NCBI RefSeq assembly: GCF_900176005.1 | Contig: NZ_LT838272.1 | Span: 578,501 to 642,500, forward strand | Source: Thermanaeromonas toyohensis ToBE | Lineage (GTDB): Bacteria; Bacillota; DSM-521; Neomoorellales; Neomoorellaceae | Reading direction: 5' to 3' | Length of the DNA stretch: 64,000 nt | Shown: in pieces, positions 8,713-17,047 of the stretch | Layout of the letters: each line of letters begins with the position of its first letter | Numbering within the stretch: position 1 is the first letter of the stretch | Notes under the pieces: generated by a model | Databases searched by the model: none | Told to the model about the DNA's origin: nothing | Seen by the model: only the letters and a program-made list of their open reading frames with translations | Position numbers and translations under genes: made by a program

Positions 8713-10974
8713 ATGAAGGGCTCTTTAAAACGGGTGGATGCCTATGAGAAGGTTACTGGGCGGGCTAAATATGTAGCCGATTTAAAGTTTCCTGGTATGG
8801 TAGAAGTTAAAGTTCTTCGCAGCCCCTATGCCCATGCTCTTATTCGTTCTATAGATACAAGAGAGGCTATGGGGGTTAAAGGGGTATTAGCGGTACTTAC
8901 CGGCAAAGACCTACCTGGGATACCTTGCCGACCTAAAGAGCGACCTGTGCTGGCCAGGGAAGAGGTAAGATATACAGGGGATGGGGTAGCCATAGTAGTA
9001 GCCGAAACAGAGGAGGCCGCTGCTCTAGCTTTAGAGAAAATTAAAGTAGAATATGAAGTGCTACCTGCTGTATTTGATCCCGAGGAAGCCCTTAAGCCAG
9101 GGGCGCCTGAAGTGCATCCTGGGGGCAATTTAGTTTGCCAACATAAGGTGCGCCGGGGAGATATAAGGGAAGGTTTTAAAGAGGCAGAAATAATATTGGA
9201 ACGTACCTACCGGACTCAGCGGGTCTACCATGCTGCCTTGGAACCCGAAGCAGCTATAGCAGTTCCTGAACCTTCGGGAGAAATCACCATTTATTGTCCT
9301 ACCAAAAGCCCCTTTAACATGCGCAGGATTGTGGCTGAGGCCATGGGCATGGATCTAAATCGCATCCGCATTGTAGAAACTACTATAGGGGGCTCCTTTG
9401 GGGGCAAGGATTACGATATGGCGGTTTTAGGAGCGCGGGCAGCTTTGGCTGCTAAAGTTACTGGGCGGCCAGCGCGGATAGTTTTAACCCGGGAAGAATC
9501 TATACTGGAGAGCACTAAACGCCATCCCTATATTTTACATTACCGGCTGGGAGCTAAAAGAGATGGGACTTTATGTGCCCTGGAAGTAAAGGCTATCGCT
9601 GATGCGGGAGCTTATGTTTCCAAGACTCCCTTAGTAACCTGGCGCTCGAGCATAGAGGCGGCCGGGCCTTATGAAATACCTAATGTATCCATAGATGTTT
9701 ATGGAGTTTTTACTAACAACGTATCTAGCGACGCTTTACGGGGATTCGGTTCTCCTCAAGTTAATTTTGCTATGGAGCTTCTAATGGATGAATTGGCGGA
9801 AGTTCTAGGGCGGGACCCCCTGGAGCTACGCTGGCAGAATGGGTTCCGGGAAGGATCTGTAGCAGCTTGCGGGCAAGTATTACATGAAGTTAGTCTAAGG
9901 GAATGCCTGGATGAGGTAGCCCGGGCTTCAAACTGGGAAAACAAAAGGAAAGCTTACAGCCAGCAACAGGGGTTAAAGCGCCGGGGTATAGGTATGGCTT
10001 GTAGCTTCCGGGGTTCCTGCTTAGGTGCTGGTGGGGAGGGTTTGGATGCCGCGGGTGCAGCTATTATCGTTCACCGGGATGGGAGTTTAAGCATATCCAC
10101 TGGAATCGCCGAAGTGGGCCAGGGTTCCCGGACTGCCTTCGCTCGCTTGATAACCGAGATCCTGGGGGTGCCCCCGGAATCTTTAAGTTTTAATCCCGTA
10201 GATACCTCCCGGGTGATAGATAGCGGGCCCACGGTAGCTTCCCGGGGTACAGTTATAGGTGGACAGGCTATCAAAATAGCAGCAGAAAAGATACGCCAAG
10301 CTATGGCTGAAGTAGCTGGTGAGATGCTAGGGGTAAAGGCAGAAGAGATAGCTTTTGCAGGAGGGCGCATCTTCTGGAGAAGGGATCCCTCGAAGGGCTT
10401 AAGTTTTAAAGAAGTAGCTGAAAAGTGTTATGCGCGCGGGGTAAGCCTATATAGTTTTGGATGGTATAAAGCGCCTGATCTTTATTGGGACCGGGAAAGA
10501 GGTCAGGGAGAAGCCTATTTTAGCTATGTATATGCGGCTTGTTGTGCAGAAGTGGAGGTAGATCTCGAAACTGGTCAAGTACAGGTACTCAATTTTTGGG
10601 CTGCCCATGATGTGGGTAATGCCCTAAACGAAAGGGAGGTTAAAGGACAGATCGCTGGTGGGGCAGCCATGGGGATAGGGTATGCTCTGCTTGAAGAGGT
10701 GAAAGCACAAGAAGGAAGGCTATTAAATTTAAGTTATTCTAACTACCTCTTGCCTACAACTCTAGATACAGGAGAGATTATCCCCTTGATAGTAGAGCAC
10801 CCTGATCCTTTAGGTCCCCTTGGCGCCCGGGGATTGGGAGAGCCAGCTACCCAGATAGTAGCCCCGGCTATTATAAATGCCATCTGCCATGCTTTAGGCT
10901 GTCGCCTGTATGAGATACCTGCCACCTTCGAAAAAATATGGAGGGTTATAAATAAACAAGAGCCTAAGAGTTAA
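8713..10974 (+). CDS. Xanthine dehydrogenase family, molybdopterin-binding subunit
   Basis: 753 residues from ATG 8713, which follows GAGAGGAGGGG; a TTG 25 codons upstream lies ahead of a hairpin and is less likely. The aldehyde oxidase/xanthine dehydrogenase a/b hammerhead begins at the VDAYEKVTGRAKYVAD text. Molybdopterin motifs GGSFGGKD, RGFGSPQ and GQGSRTAF follow, and the late GARGLGEP carries the catalytic glutamate. The enzyme would hydroxylate a purine-type ring using water in the cytoplasm. No 2Fe-2S or FAD subunit is adjacent; the only 2Fe-2S domain in the window is the one fused at 20872. It probably shares that domain's function or uses subunits coded elsewhere. Confidence 0.85.
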   Translation: MKGSLKRVDAYEKVTGRAKYVADLKFPGMVEVKVLRSPYAHALIRSIDTREAMGVKGVLAVLTGKDLPGIPCRPKERPVLAREEVRYTGDGVAIVVAETEEAAALALEKIKVEYEVLPAVFDPEEALKPGAPEVHPGGNLVCQHKVRRGDIREGFKEAEIILERTYRTQRVYHAALEPEAAIAVPEPSGEITIYCPTKSPFNMRRIVAEAMGMDLNRIRIVETTIGGSFGGKDYDMAVLGARAALAAKVTGRPARIVLTREESILESTKRHPYILHYRLGAKRDGTLCALEVKAIADAGAYVSKTPLVTWRSSIEAAGPYEIPNVSIDVYGVFTNNVSSDALRGFGSPQVNFAMELLMDELAEVLGRDPLELRWQNGFREGSVAACGQVLHEVSLRECLDEVARASNWENKRKAYSQQQGLKRRGIGMACSFRGSCLGAGGEGLDAAGAAIIVHRDGSLSISTGIAEVGQGSRTAFARLITEILGVPPESLSFNPVDTSRVIDSGPTVASRGTVIGGQAIKIAAEKIRQAMAEVAGEMLGVKAEEIAFAGGRIFWRRDPSKGLSFKEVAEKCYARGVSLYSFGWYKAPDLYWDRERGQGEAYFSYVYAACCAEVEVDLETGQVQVLNFWAAHDVGNALNEREVKGQIAGGAAMGIGYALLEEVKAQEGRLLNLSYSNYLLPTTLDTGEIIPLIVEHPDPLGPLGARGLGEPATQIVAPAIINAICHALGCRLYEIPATFEKIWRVINKQEPKS

Positions 10975-11079
10975 ATTTTGTTAACATTTTTCAGGTTTCT
11001 TGCAGGAATATTGGAGAAAAGGGAGAATATAATATAGCATATTTTTACCTTGAGGTACCCTAAAAGGGAGGTTAAAAAA

Positions 11080-12102
11080 GTGAAAAGAATTATTCCCTTA
11101 GTGGTGTTAACCCTAGTAGCGCTCTTGGTGTTAAACGGGTGTGGAGGTAAACAAAGCGCCCCAAAGGAAGGAGCTTCGAAGGAAGGGGCCCAAGCTGAGG
11201 CCAAATTTAAAGTAGCCGCCTTATTACCAGGCCCTATTAATGATGGTGGATGGAACGCTTCCTGCTATGATGGCATCAAGAAAGCTGAGAAAGAGTTAGG
11301 AGCTGAAGTGGCTTACCGGGAAAGTGTACCCCAATCTGATTTTGAAGAGGCGTTCCGGGCCTATGCTTCCCAAGGATACAACGTAATTATCGGCCATGGC
11401 TTTCAGTTTGCTGATGCGGCAAAGAAAGTAGCCAAGGAATTTCCCAAGACTACTTTTCTTATAACCGATAGCCGGGAATCTCAAGAACCTAATGTGGGTT
11501 CCTATAGCGTCCTGGCTAAGGAGGCGGGCTTTTTAGGTGGCGCCCTGGCGGCCCTTATGACCAAGTCGGGTAAAGTAGCCTGTGTAGGGGGATTAGGCAT
11601 CCCTCCCGTAACTGATACCATTGAGGGATTTAAAAAAGGTGTTAAATATGTAAATCCTAAAGTCCAGCCTTTAACCGCTATTACAGGAAGCTTTGAGGAT
11701 GTAGCTAAGGCCAAGGAGACAGCCAGGGCCTTTATTGAAAATGGGGCTGACATAATTATGCATAATGCTGACCAGGCTGGACTAGGGGTCATTCAGGCCG
11801 CCCAGGAGAAGAAGATCTTGGCTATCGGGGTTATTAAGGATCAAAGCGGTATCGCACCAGATACTGTGTTTGTCAGCGCTTATCGTAACATAGCTGATGG
11901 GATAGTATATATGCTTAAGCAGGTTAAAGAGGGTAAGTTTAAAGCCCAGTTTTACCCGCTGGGGGTAAAACAGGGAGTGGTAGGGCTTTACTGGAATCAA
12001 AAGCTAGAAAGCAAGGTACCCGCCGAAGCTAAGGCTAAGATTGAGCAGATAATAAAAGATATGAAAGAGGGCAAGATAGATATAAACACTCTGCCGGAGT
12101 AG
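11080..12102 (+). CDS. BMP-family substrate-binding lipoprotein 1
   Basis: 340 residues from GTG 11080, preceded by AAAGGGAGG; a TTG ten codons earlier would place the ribosome-binding site inside the gene. A lysine-arginine start, a hydrophobic stretch and the lipobox LNGC predict a membrane-anchored lipoprotein. The mature protein has LLPGPINDGGWN, the hallmark of the BMP (basic membrane protein/PnrA) family, which binds nucleosides and related compounds for ABC import. It lies downstream of the system 1 ATPase and permeases, separated by the hydroxylase gene, and most likely feeds them. A terminator follows the stop. Confidence 0.87.
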   Translation: MKRIIPLVVLTLVALLVLNGCGGKQSAPKEGASKEGAQAEAKFKVAALLPGPINDGGWNASCYDGIKKAEKELGAEVAYRESVPQSDFEEAFRAYASQGYNVIIGHGFQFADAAKKVAKEFPKTTFLITDSRESQEPNVGSYSVLAKEAGFLGGALAALMTKSGKVACVGGLGIPPVTDTIEGFKKGVKYVNPKVQPLTAITGSFEDVAKAKETARAFIENGADIIMHNADQAGLGVIQAAQEKKILAIGVIKDQSGIAPDTVFVSAYRNIADGIVYMLKQVKEGKFKAQFYPLGVKQGVVGLYWNQKLESKVPAEAKAKIEQIIKDMKEGKIDINTLPE

Positions 12103-12150
12103 TTAGTCGAGCACTAAAAAGAGCTGGTTTTTTTCTGATATTTTCCTCCC

Positions 12151-12186
12151 AGAGGCCGAGCTTCTTTAAAGTCGGTCTCTTCTTTA
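12151..12186 (+). terminator. Rho-independent terminator after BMP gene 1
   Basis: A 9-bp stem (AGAGGCCGA at 12151-12159 with TCGGTCTCT at 12172-12180, one G-U pair) followed by TCTTTATCTTTAT. Confidence 0.6.
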
Positions 12187-12255
12187 TCTTTATAGAGCAT
12201 GGTTGAAATTCTTTTTTGCTTTTAGCAGGAGAACGGGAAAAGATGTGGAATAAAT

Positions 12256-12270
12256 TTAAGTAGAACTTAA
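12256..12270 (+). promoter_or_regulatory. Perfect palindrome TTAAGT-N3-ACTTAA upstream of ygeW
   Basis: A 6+3+6 palindrome 58 bp ahead of the ygeW start. Similar sites lie at 14750-14764 and 3517-3531 and, more weakly, at 373-387, each in front of a cluster gene. It is a candidate operator for a shared regulator; the regulator is not identified. Confidence 0.4.
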
Positions 12271-12327
12271 TCTAAAGCCCATTTAGTTACTGATGCCAAA
12301 CTAAATTCTAAATGGAGGGAGTTAGAC

Positions 12328-13308
12328 ATGATAACAGATCTTAAAGGGAAACATGTTATTACTTGGCAGGAATGGACTAAAGAAGAGATCGAGACTTTAC
12401 TCGATCTTGCTTTTGACCTTAAGCGCCGGAAGATGCTTAGGGAGAAGCATCATCTTTTAGAGGATCGCACCTTATATATGCTTTTCTTTGAAGAATCCAC
12501 CCGGACTCGTAATGCCTTTGAAACTGGTATGACGCAGTTAGGAGGTCACGCTGTTTACCTCACTCCCAAGATGACCCAGATCGGCCATGGAGAGACAGCT
12601 AAGGATACAGTAGAGGTTTTAGGCCGTTTTGGTGATGGTATCGGAGTGCGTAATTGCGCTTTTAAAGTAGGCAACGCTTATATGCGGGAGCTGGCCAAGT
12701 GGTCTAAGATTCCCGTTATTAATCTACAATGCGATCTTTACCATCCGACCCAGTCCTTAGCTGATTTGATGACTATACGGGAGAAATTCGGACCTAATCT
12801 CCGGGGTCTAAAATTTGTTATATCTTGGACCTATGCCCCTAAATACATTAGACCCCTCTCTATGCCTCAAGATCTTATATTGCTCATGCCGCGCTTTGGC
12901 ATGGATGTAACTTTAGCCCATCCCCCCGAGTTTTATCTCCTTCCGGAGATCGTAGAGCAGGCCAAGAAAAACGCTGAAGAAGCGGGAGTTAAATTTGAAA
13001 TCGTACATGATATGGATGAGGCTTGTAAAGATGCCCATATAGTATATGCCAAGAGCTGGGGTCCCATTGCTTATACGGGTAGCGATACAGAAGGTGCAGA
13101 TCTCATCGAAAAATACTCTAATTGGGTGATGGATGGCCGGCGTATGAACCTGGCCAGGCCCGAAGCTATTTACATGCATTGCATGCCTGCTGACCGCGGG
13201 ATTGAGGTTACTGAGGAGGTTATTGATGGGCCGCACTCGGTAATCTATGATGAGGCCGAAAATAGACTGCATGCGGCAAAGGCTATTTTAGCGGCCACTA
13301 TGCGTTAA
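12328..13308 (+). CDS. ygeW: YgeW-type knotted carbamoyltransferase
   Basis: 326 residues of the aspartate/ornithine carbamoyltransferase superfamily. The carbamoyl-phosphate loop FFEESTRTR (54-61), HPTQ (139-142) and HCMP near residue 280 are visible. The insertion ISWTYAPKYIRPLSMP (about 165-180) is the knot region that sets YgeW apart from ornithine transcarbamylase. In purine and ureide degraders the enzyme is thought to run in the phosphorolytic direction and release carbamoyl phosphate for ATP synthesis. Its physiological substrate has been uncertain. It lies as a single transcription unit between two BMP genes, with a palindrome upstream and a terminator downstream. No carbamate kinase is in the window. 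Confidence 0.9.
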   Translation: MITDLKGKHVITWQEWTKEEIETLLDLAFDLKRRKMLREKHHLLEDRTLYMLFFEESTRTRNAFETGMTQLGGHAVYLTPKMTQIGHGETAKDTVEVLGRFGDGIGVRNCAFKVGNAYMRELAKWSKIPVINLQCDLYHPTQSLADLMTIREKFGPNLRGLKFVISWTYAPKYIRPLSMPQDLILLMPRFGMDVTLAHPPEFYLLPEIVEQAKKNAEEAGVKFEIVHDMDEACKDAHIVYAKSWGPIAYTGSDTEGADLIEKYSNWVMDGRRMNLARPEAIYMHCMPADRGIEVTEEVIDGPHSVIYDEAENRLHAAKAILAATMR

Positions 13309-13331
13309 GTTTTAAAGATGATTAAACCGGT

Positions 13332-13367
13332 GCCGGGGAAATCTTTTAAACCCCGGCCTTTATTTTT
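13332..13367 (+). terminator. Rho-independent terminator after ygeW
   Basis: GCCGGGG (13332-13338) pairs with CCCCGGC (13351-13357) around an AT-rich loop and is followed by CTTTATTTTT. Confidence 0.75.
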
Positions 13368-13515
13368 GAGTGGCAAAGGGGATTTAGTACACCTTAAAAA
13401 ATTTATGTAAATACCTTAACAATTAGGAGGAACCTCTTTTAGTACAGCGAATTTAATCACTGAGATAACCTTAAAGGGGGGCGAAAAGTAAAGTAGTAGA
13501 AGATAAATAAGAGAA

Positions 13516-13535
13516 GCTAAAATTAAACTTTTAGC
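13516..13535 (+). promoter_or_regulatory. Inverted repeat upstream of BMP gene 2
   Basis: GCTAAAA and TTTTAGC flank TTAAAC, a perfect 7-bp inverted repeat with a 6-nt spacer, 70 bp ahead of the BMP 2 start. A similar AAGCTAAAATTAAA string occurs upstream of the gntR gene near 40125. It is a candidate regulator site or AT-rich promoter element. The rest of the 13309-13604 interval holds no recognisable gene. Confidence 0.3.
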
Positions 13536-13604
13536 ATAAACCTTTAAAAAGAGATCGCTTTTAAATAATCTCCATAAAAATAATAAAGTAAGGGGGTAAG
13601 GGGA

Positions 13605-14675
13605 TTGCGAATCAAAAAGAAAAAGTTTCTAGTTACTACCTTAGCTTTACTTTTAGTTTTTGCCTTAACACTCCTTTTAGCTGGCTGCGGCGGCCAGAAA
13701 ACGAGTGAGCCGCCCAAGGGGCAAAGCCAGGAAACGGCTAAGGCTGATAGTAGCGGAACGAGCGGGAAAAAATTAAAAGTTGCCTTGCTCTTACCCGGCC
13801 CCATTAACGATATGGGGTGGAACGCTTCGGCCTATGAAGGTATTAAAAAAGCGGAGAAAGATTTAGGGGTAGAAGTGGCTTACCGGGAGAGGGTTAGCCA
13901 GTCTGAGCAACTGGAAGCTTTTAGGGCTTATGCAGCTCAAGGGTATGATGTAGTTATCGGCCATGGCTTTGAATTTGGTGAAGCAGCTAAAAAAGTGGCC
14001 CAGGAATTTTCTAAAGTCAAATTTATCGTTACCAGTAGCGATATAAGCCAGCCTCCCAACCTAGCTTCTTTACAGGTGATGAATACGGAAGCCGGGTTTT
14101 TTGGCGGAGTCCTAGCTGGTCTTATTACCAAGACAGGCAAAGTTGGCTATATCGGGGGCATGGAAATACCGCCCATAGCCAATGCCTTAAAAGGATTCAT
14201 AGCCGGGGCTAAAATGGTAAATCCCCAAGTTAAAGTGCTGTCGGCCTTTACAGGGAGCTTTGAAGATGTAGCTAAGGCTAAAGAGACAGCGCTAAGTTTT
14301 ATTCAGCAGGGGGCTGACGTGGTGATGGGTAATGCTGATCAGGGCGGCTTAGGCGTTATACAAGCAGCCAAGGAGAAAGGAGTAATGGCTATAGGCTATG
14401 ACCATGATCAGAGCTCGGTAGCCCCCGATACTGTAGTAGCTTCATCCCTCCAGAGCTATCCTATTGCCATAGAATTTCTTATAAAGACCGTCCAGGAAGG
14501 TAAATTTGAACCCAAATTCTACCCCATAGGTGTTAAGGAAGGAGCTACCGGGATAGTGTGGAACCCCAGCTACCAGAAACTTCCGGCTGGAGTTAAAGAA
14601 AAGATAAACCAGGTTACAGAGGATCTTAAAGCTGGTAAAATCGATATATTAAAGCTGTATGAGCAATATAAATAA
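13605..14675 (+). CDS. BMP-family substrate-binding lipoprotein 2
   Basis: 356 residues from TTG 13605, preceded by AGGGGGTAAGGGG. A very basic start (RIKKKK), a long hydrophobic stretch and lipobox LAGC give a lipoprotein signal. A serine/glycine/lysine linker leads into LLPGPINDMGWN and VIGHGFEF, the BMP signatures. It is very similar to BMP 1 (11080) and to the broken copy at 18424, and has no transporter genes of its own. It probably shares system 1 and widens its substrate range, which is inference. Confidence 0.87.
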   Translation: MRIKKKKFLVTTLALLLVFALTLLLAGCGGQKTSEPPKGQSQETAKADSSGTSGKKLKVALLLPGPINDMGWNASAYEGIKKAEKDLGVEVAYRERVSQSEQLEAFRAYAAQGYDVVIGHGFEFGEAAKKVAQEFSKVKFIVTSSDISQPPNLASLQVMNTEAGFFGGVLAGLITKTGKVGYIGGMEIPPIANALKGFIAGAKMVNPQVKVLSAFTGSFEDVAKAKETALSFIQQGADVVMGNADQGGLGVIQAAKEKGVMAIGYDHDQSSVAPDTVVASSLQSYPIAIEFLIKTVQEGKFEPKFYPIGVKEGATGIVWNPSYQKLPAGVKEKINQVTEDLKAGKIDILKLYEQYK

Positions 14676-14685
14676 GAAACCTTTC

Positions 14686-14710
14686 CTCCCGCTTTCGAGC
14701 GGGAGTTTTT
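14686..14710 (+). terminator. Rho-independent terminator after BMP gene 2
   Basis: CTCCCGCT and AGCGGGAG form a perfect 8-bp stem closed by a TTCG tetraloop and followed by TTTTT. This is a textbook intrinsic terminator. Confidence 0.9.
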
Positions 14711-14749
14711 ATTGGTTTAAGGAGGATCCTTTTAGGGGGAGAAGAATAT

Positions 14750-14764
14750 TTAACGTACACTTAA
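14750..14764 (+). promoter_or_regulatory. TTAACG-TAC-ACTTAA, candidate shared operator
   Basis: Located 50 bp upstream of the cytosine deaminase-like gene. It has the same 6+3+6 spacing and the same ACTTAA half as 12256-12270. Confidence 0.3.
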
Positions 14765-14814
14765 ATTTTCTCTAAAAAATTATTTAACACCTTGAAAGCG
14801 GGGTAAATCAAAAG

Positions 14815-16041
14815 GTGGATATTCTTATAAAACAAGCCCGGCTAATGGAGGGCGAGTTAAAGGATATAGCTATAAAAGATGGCCAAATACAAGATATAGG
14901 GGAAAACCTTTCCTACCCTGCCCAGCAAGTTATAGAGGCTCAAGGGAGGCTAACCATCCCTTCCTTTGTTGATGTCCATACTCACCTAGAAAAGGCCATG
15001 GTGGGAGTAGAGTCGGGGGTAAACTCTTTAGAAGATGCTATCCTGGCTTTTGGCTCCCGATATTCTTCCTTGACTAAAGAAGATATACAGACTAGGGCTC
15101 GCCAAGTACTGGAATTAGCCATTGAAAATGGTACAGGTACTATACGGAGCCATGTAACTGTGGTACCCGAAATCGGCCTTATAGCCCTGGAGGCCTTGCT
15201 AGAGCTTAAAGAAAAAGCTAAAAGGGTTATTGATCTTCAGCTTGTAGCCATGCCTGCAGGGGTAAAGTATGAATTGGACAGGAAAACGCTAGACCTTCTA
15301 GAAGAGGCCGCCCGTTTAGGTGTTGAGGCTTTAGGTGGCGCACCCCATTTAGCCCTAAATCCATTTGAGGCAATAGATAAGACTTTGGATTTAGCCGAAA
15401 AATATGATTTAGCTATAGATTTCCATGTGGACGAGACCGATGAACCCGATGTAAGGACGCTAGAATACCTAGCCGATCAAGTACTCAAGAGGGGATTTAA
15501 AGGGAGGGTGGTGGCGGGTCACTGTTGCGCTTTGGCGGCAGTTTCCGATGAGGTGGCTAACCGGGTTATAGCTAAAGTGAAGGAAGCGGGCATTAGCGTA
15601 GTGACTCTTCCTTCCTGTAATCTTTATCTAATGGGGCGTAAGGATAAACAGCCTATCCGCCGTGGGGTTACCCGGGTACGTGAACTTCTCAAGGCGGGGG
15701 TAAATGTGGCCTATGCTTCTGATAATATACGCGATCCCTTCCGGCCCTTTGGCAATGCAGATATGTTGGAAGAAGCGTTAATTACCGCCCAGGTAGTACA
15801 GATGGGGTTGCCTCAGGAGCTAGAAACTGTGTTGCGTATGGGGACTTATAATGCGGCCCAAGCGGCAGGACTTGGGAAGCTTTATGGTTTACACCCCGGC
15901 GCCCAGGCTGATGTGGTTATCTTAGATGCCCGGGATCCAGCGGAGGCTATTATAACCCAGGCGACTAAACTATATGTCCTTAAAAGGGGACGCGTGGTAG
16001 CTAAAAATAAAAAGCAGGTTGAGATATATCTCCCCTGGTAA
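14815..16041 (+). CDS. Cytosine deaminase-like amidohydrolase (CodA family)
   Basis: 408 residues from GTG 14815; the ribosome-binding site is weak (GCGGGG about 12 bases away). Metal and catalytic motifs DVHTHLEK (about residues 53-60), FHVDE, AGHC and ASDN match the cytosine deaminase branch of the amidohydrolase superfamily. It would hydrolytically remove an exocyclic amine from a cytosine-like or other heterocycle such as isoguanine in the cytoplasm. It starts a block that continues with the serine dehydratase alpha gene 63 bp later. The CodA branch includes creatinine and N-isopropylammelide hydrolases, so substrate is open. Confidence 0.78.
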   Translation: MDILIKQARLMEGELKDIAIKDGQIQDIGENLSYPAQQVIEAQGRLTIPSFVDVHTHLEKAMVGVESGVNSLEDAILAFGSRYSSLTKEDIQTRARQVLELAIENGTGTIRSHVTVVPEIGLIALEALLELKEKAKRVIDLQLVAMPAGVKYELDRKTLDLLEEAARLGVEALGGAPHLALNPFEAIDKTLDLAEKYDLAIDFHVDETDEPDVRTLEYLADQVLKRGFKGRVVAGHCCALAAVSDEVANRVIAKVKEAGISVVTLPSCNLYLMGRKDKQPIRRGVTRVRELLKAGVNVAYASDNIRDPFRPFGNADMLEEALITAQVVQMGLPQELETVLRMGTYNAAQAAGLGKLYGLHPGAQADVVILDARDPAEAIITQATKLYVLKRGRVVAKNKKQVEIYLPW

Positions 16042-16104
16042 AGTCCTTTAAGATACCTCCCCAACCTGCCAAATACCCTGAAATCAGTCCAGAGGAGGGG
16101 TCCC

Positions 16105-16977
16105 GTGGTAGGCGTTAAAAGTGCTCAGGAGATTCTTTCTATGGTACGGGAGAAAAAACTCACCTTAAGTCAAGCCGCCCAGGAATGGGAGAAAGAGACA
16201 AGTGGTCGGGAGCTTATAGAGATCCGGCACGAGATGCGGAAAAGGCTTCTGGTTATGCGCCAGGCAGCGCGTAAAGGCTTGGAGGAGGATATGAAATCAC
16301 CCAGCGGCTTGATAGGCGGCGGGGGGCGGCTCTTGGAACAAGCCCGAAGGGAAAATAAGCTTTTGTCCGGTGGTACCACAGCACGGGCTATAACTATTGC
16401 TTTAGCCATAGCCGAAGTCAATGCTTGCATGGGGAAGATTGTAGCAGCTCCTACGGCTGGATCTTGTGGTATTTTACCAGGAGTTCTGTTAGCCCTGGAA
16501 GAAGAAAGAAAGCTTCCTGAGGAAACCCTCATCGATGGGCTGTTCACTGCTGCCGGAGTGGGAATGGTGATGGCTTCTATGGCTTCCCTTTCGGGAGCTG
16601 CTTTGGGTTGCCAGGCTGAAGTAGGGGCCGCTACAGCTATGGCTGCGGCAGCGGCAGTGGAGATGGTAGGAGGTAGCCCCTGGCAAGCTTTAGATGCAGC
16701 AGCCATTGCCCTTAAAGGGCTGATGGGGTTAGTATGTGATCCAGTAGGAGGCCTAGTGGAGATACCTTGTGTAAAACGAAATGCCCTTGGTGCAGCCCAC
16801 GCCCTAGCTGCTGCGGATATAGCGTTGGCTGGCCTTAAATCCTTTATCCCTTTGGAAGAAGTTATAGAAGCCCTGGTAAAAGTAGGTAGAAGCTTACCAC
16901 CTGAATTAAAGGAAACAGCTGAAGGTGGCATTGCTATTTGTCCCACTGCCCAAAAGCTAGTTTCCCAGCTAGTTTAA
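16105..16977 (+). CDS. sdaAA: L-serine dehydratase, iron-sulfur dependent, alpha subunit
   Basis: 290 residues from GTG 16105, preceded by AGAGGAGGGG. The text GLIGGGGRLL, PTAGSCGILPG, LGCQAEVG and CDPVGGLVEIPC is typical, and the cysteines in these motifs hold the catalytic [4Fe-4S] cluster. With the beta subunit it converts L-serine to pyruvate and ammonia. The beta gene is 7.5 kb away at 24489 instead of adjacent. In this setting it may process serine, or possibly the diaminopropionate-type C3 product of purine breakdown that YgeX handles elsewhere; that alternative is inference. Confidence 0.9.
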   Translation: MVGVKSAQEILSMVREKKLTLSQAAQEWEKETSGRELIEIRHEMRKRLLVMRQAARKGLEEDMKSPSGLIGGGGRLLEQARRENKLLSGGTTARAITIALAIAEVNACMGKIVAAPTAGSCGILPGVLLALEEERKLPEETLIDGLFTAAGVGMVMASMASLSGAALGCQAEVGAATAMAAAAAVEMVGGSPWQALDAAAIALKGLMGLVCDPVGGLVEIPCVKRNALGAAHALAAADIALAGLKSFIPLEEVIEALVKVGRSLPPELKETAEGGIAICPTAQKLVSQLV

Positions 16978-17047
16978 TCTTTTTTCCTCCATGCCAGAAG
17001 CAGCGACGGGCCGTTCAAAAGCTTTCACTAGAGAGGATGAGGGATGC

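Noticed and set aside
11000-11034. Sigma-A promoter before BMP gene 1 (TTGCAG and TATAAT)
   Set aside because: A TATAAT is present at 11029-11034, but the TTGCAG lies about 22 bases upstream, too far for a normal spacer.
16170-16946. Long minus-strand open frame (258 codons) inside sdaAA
   Set aside because: It is the antisense shadow of a well-recognised gene, is rich in Pro/Ser/Ala low-complexity text, and matches no family.
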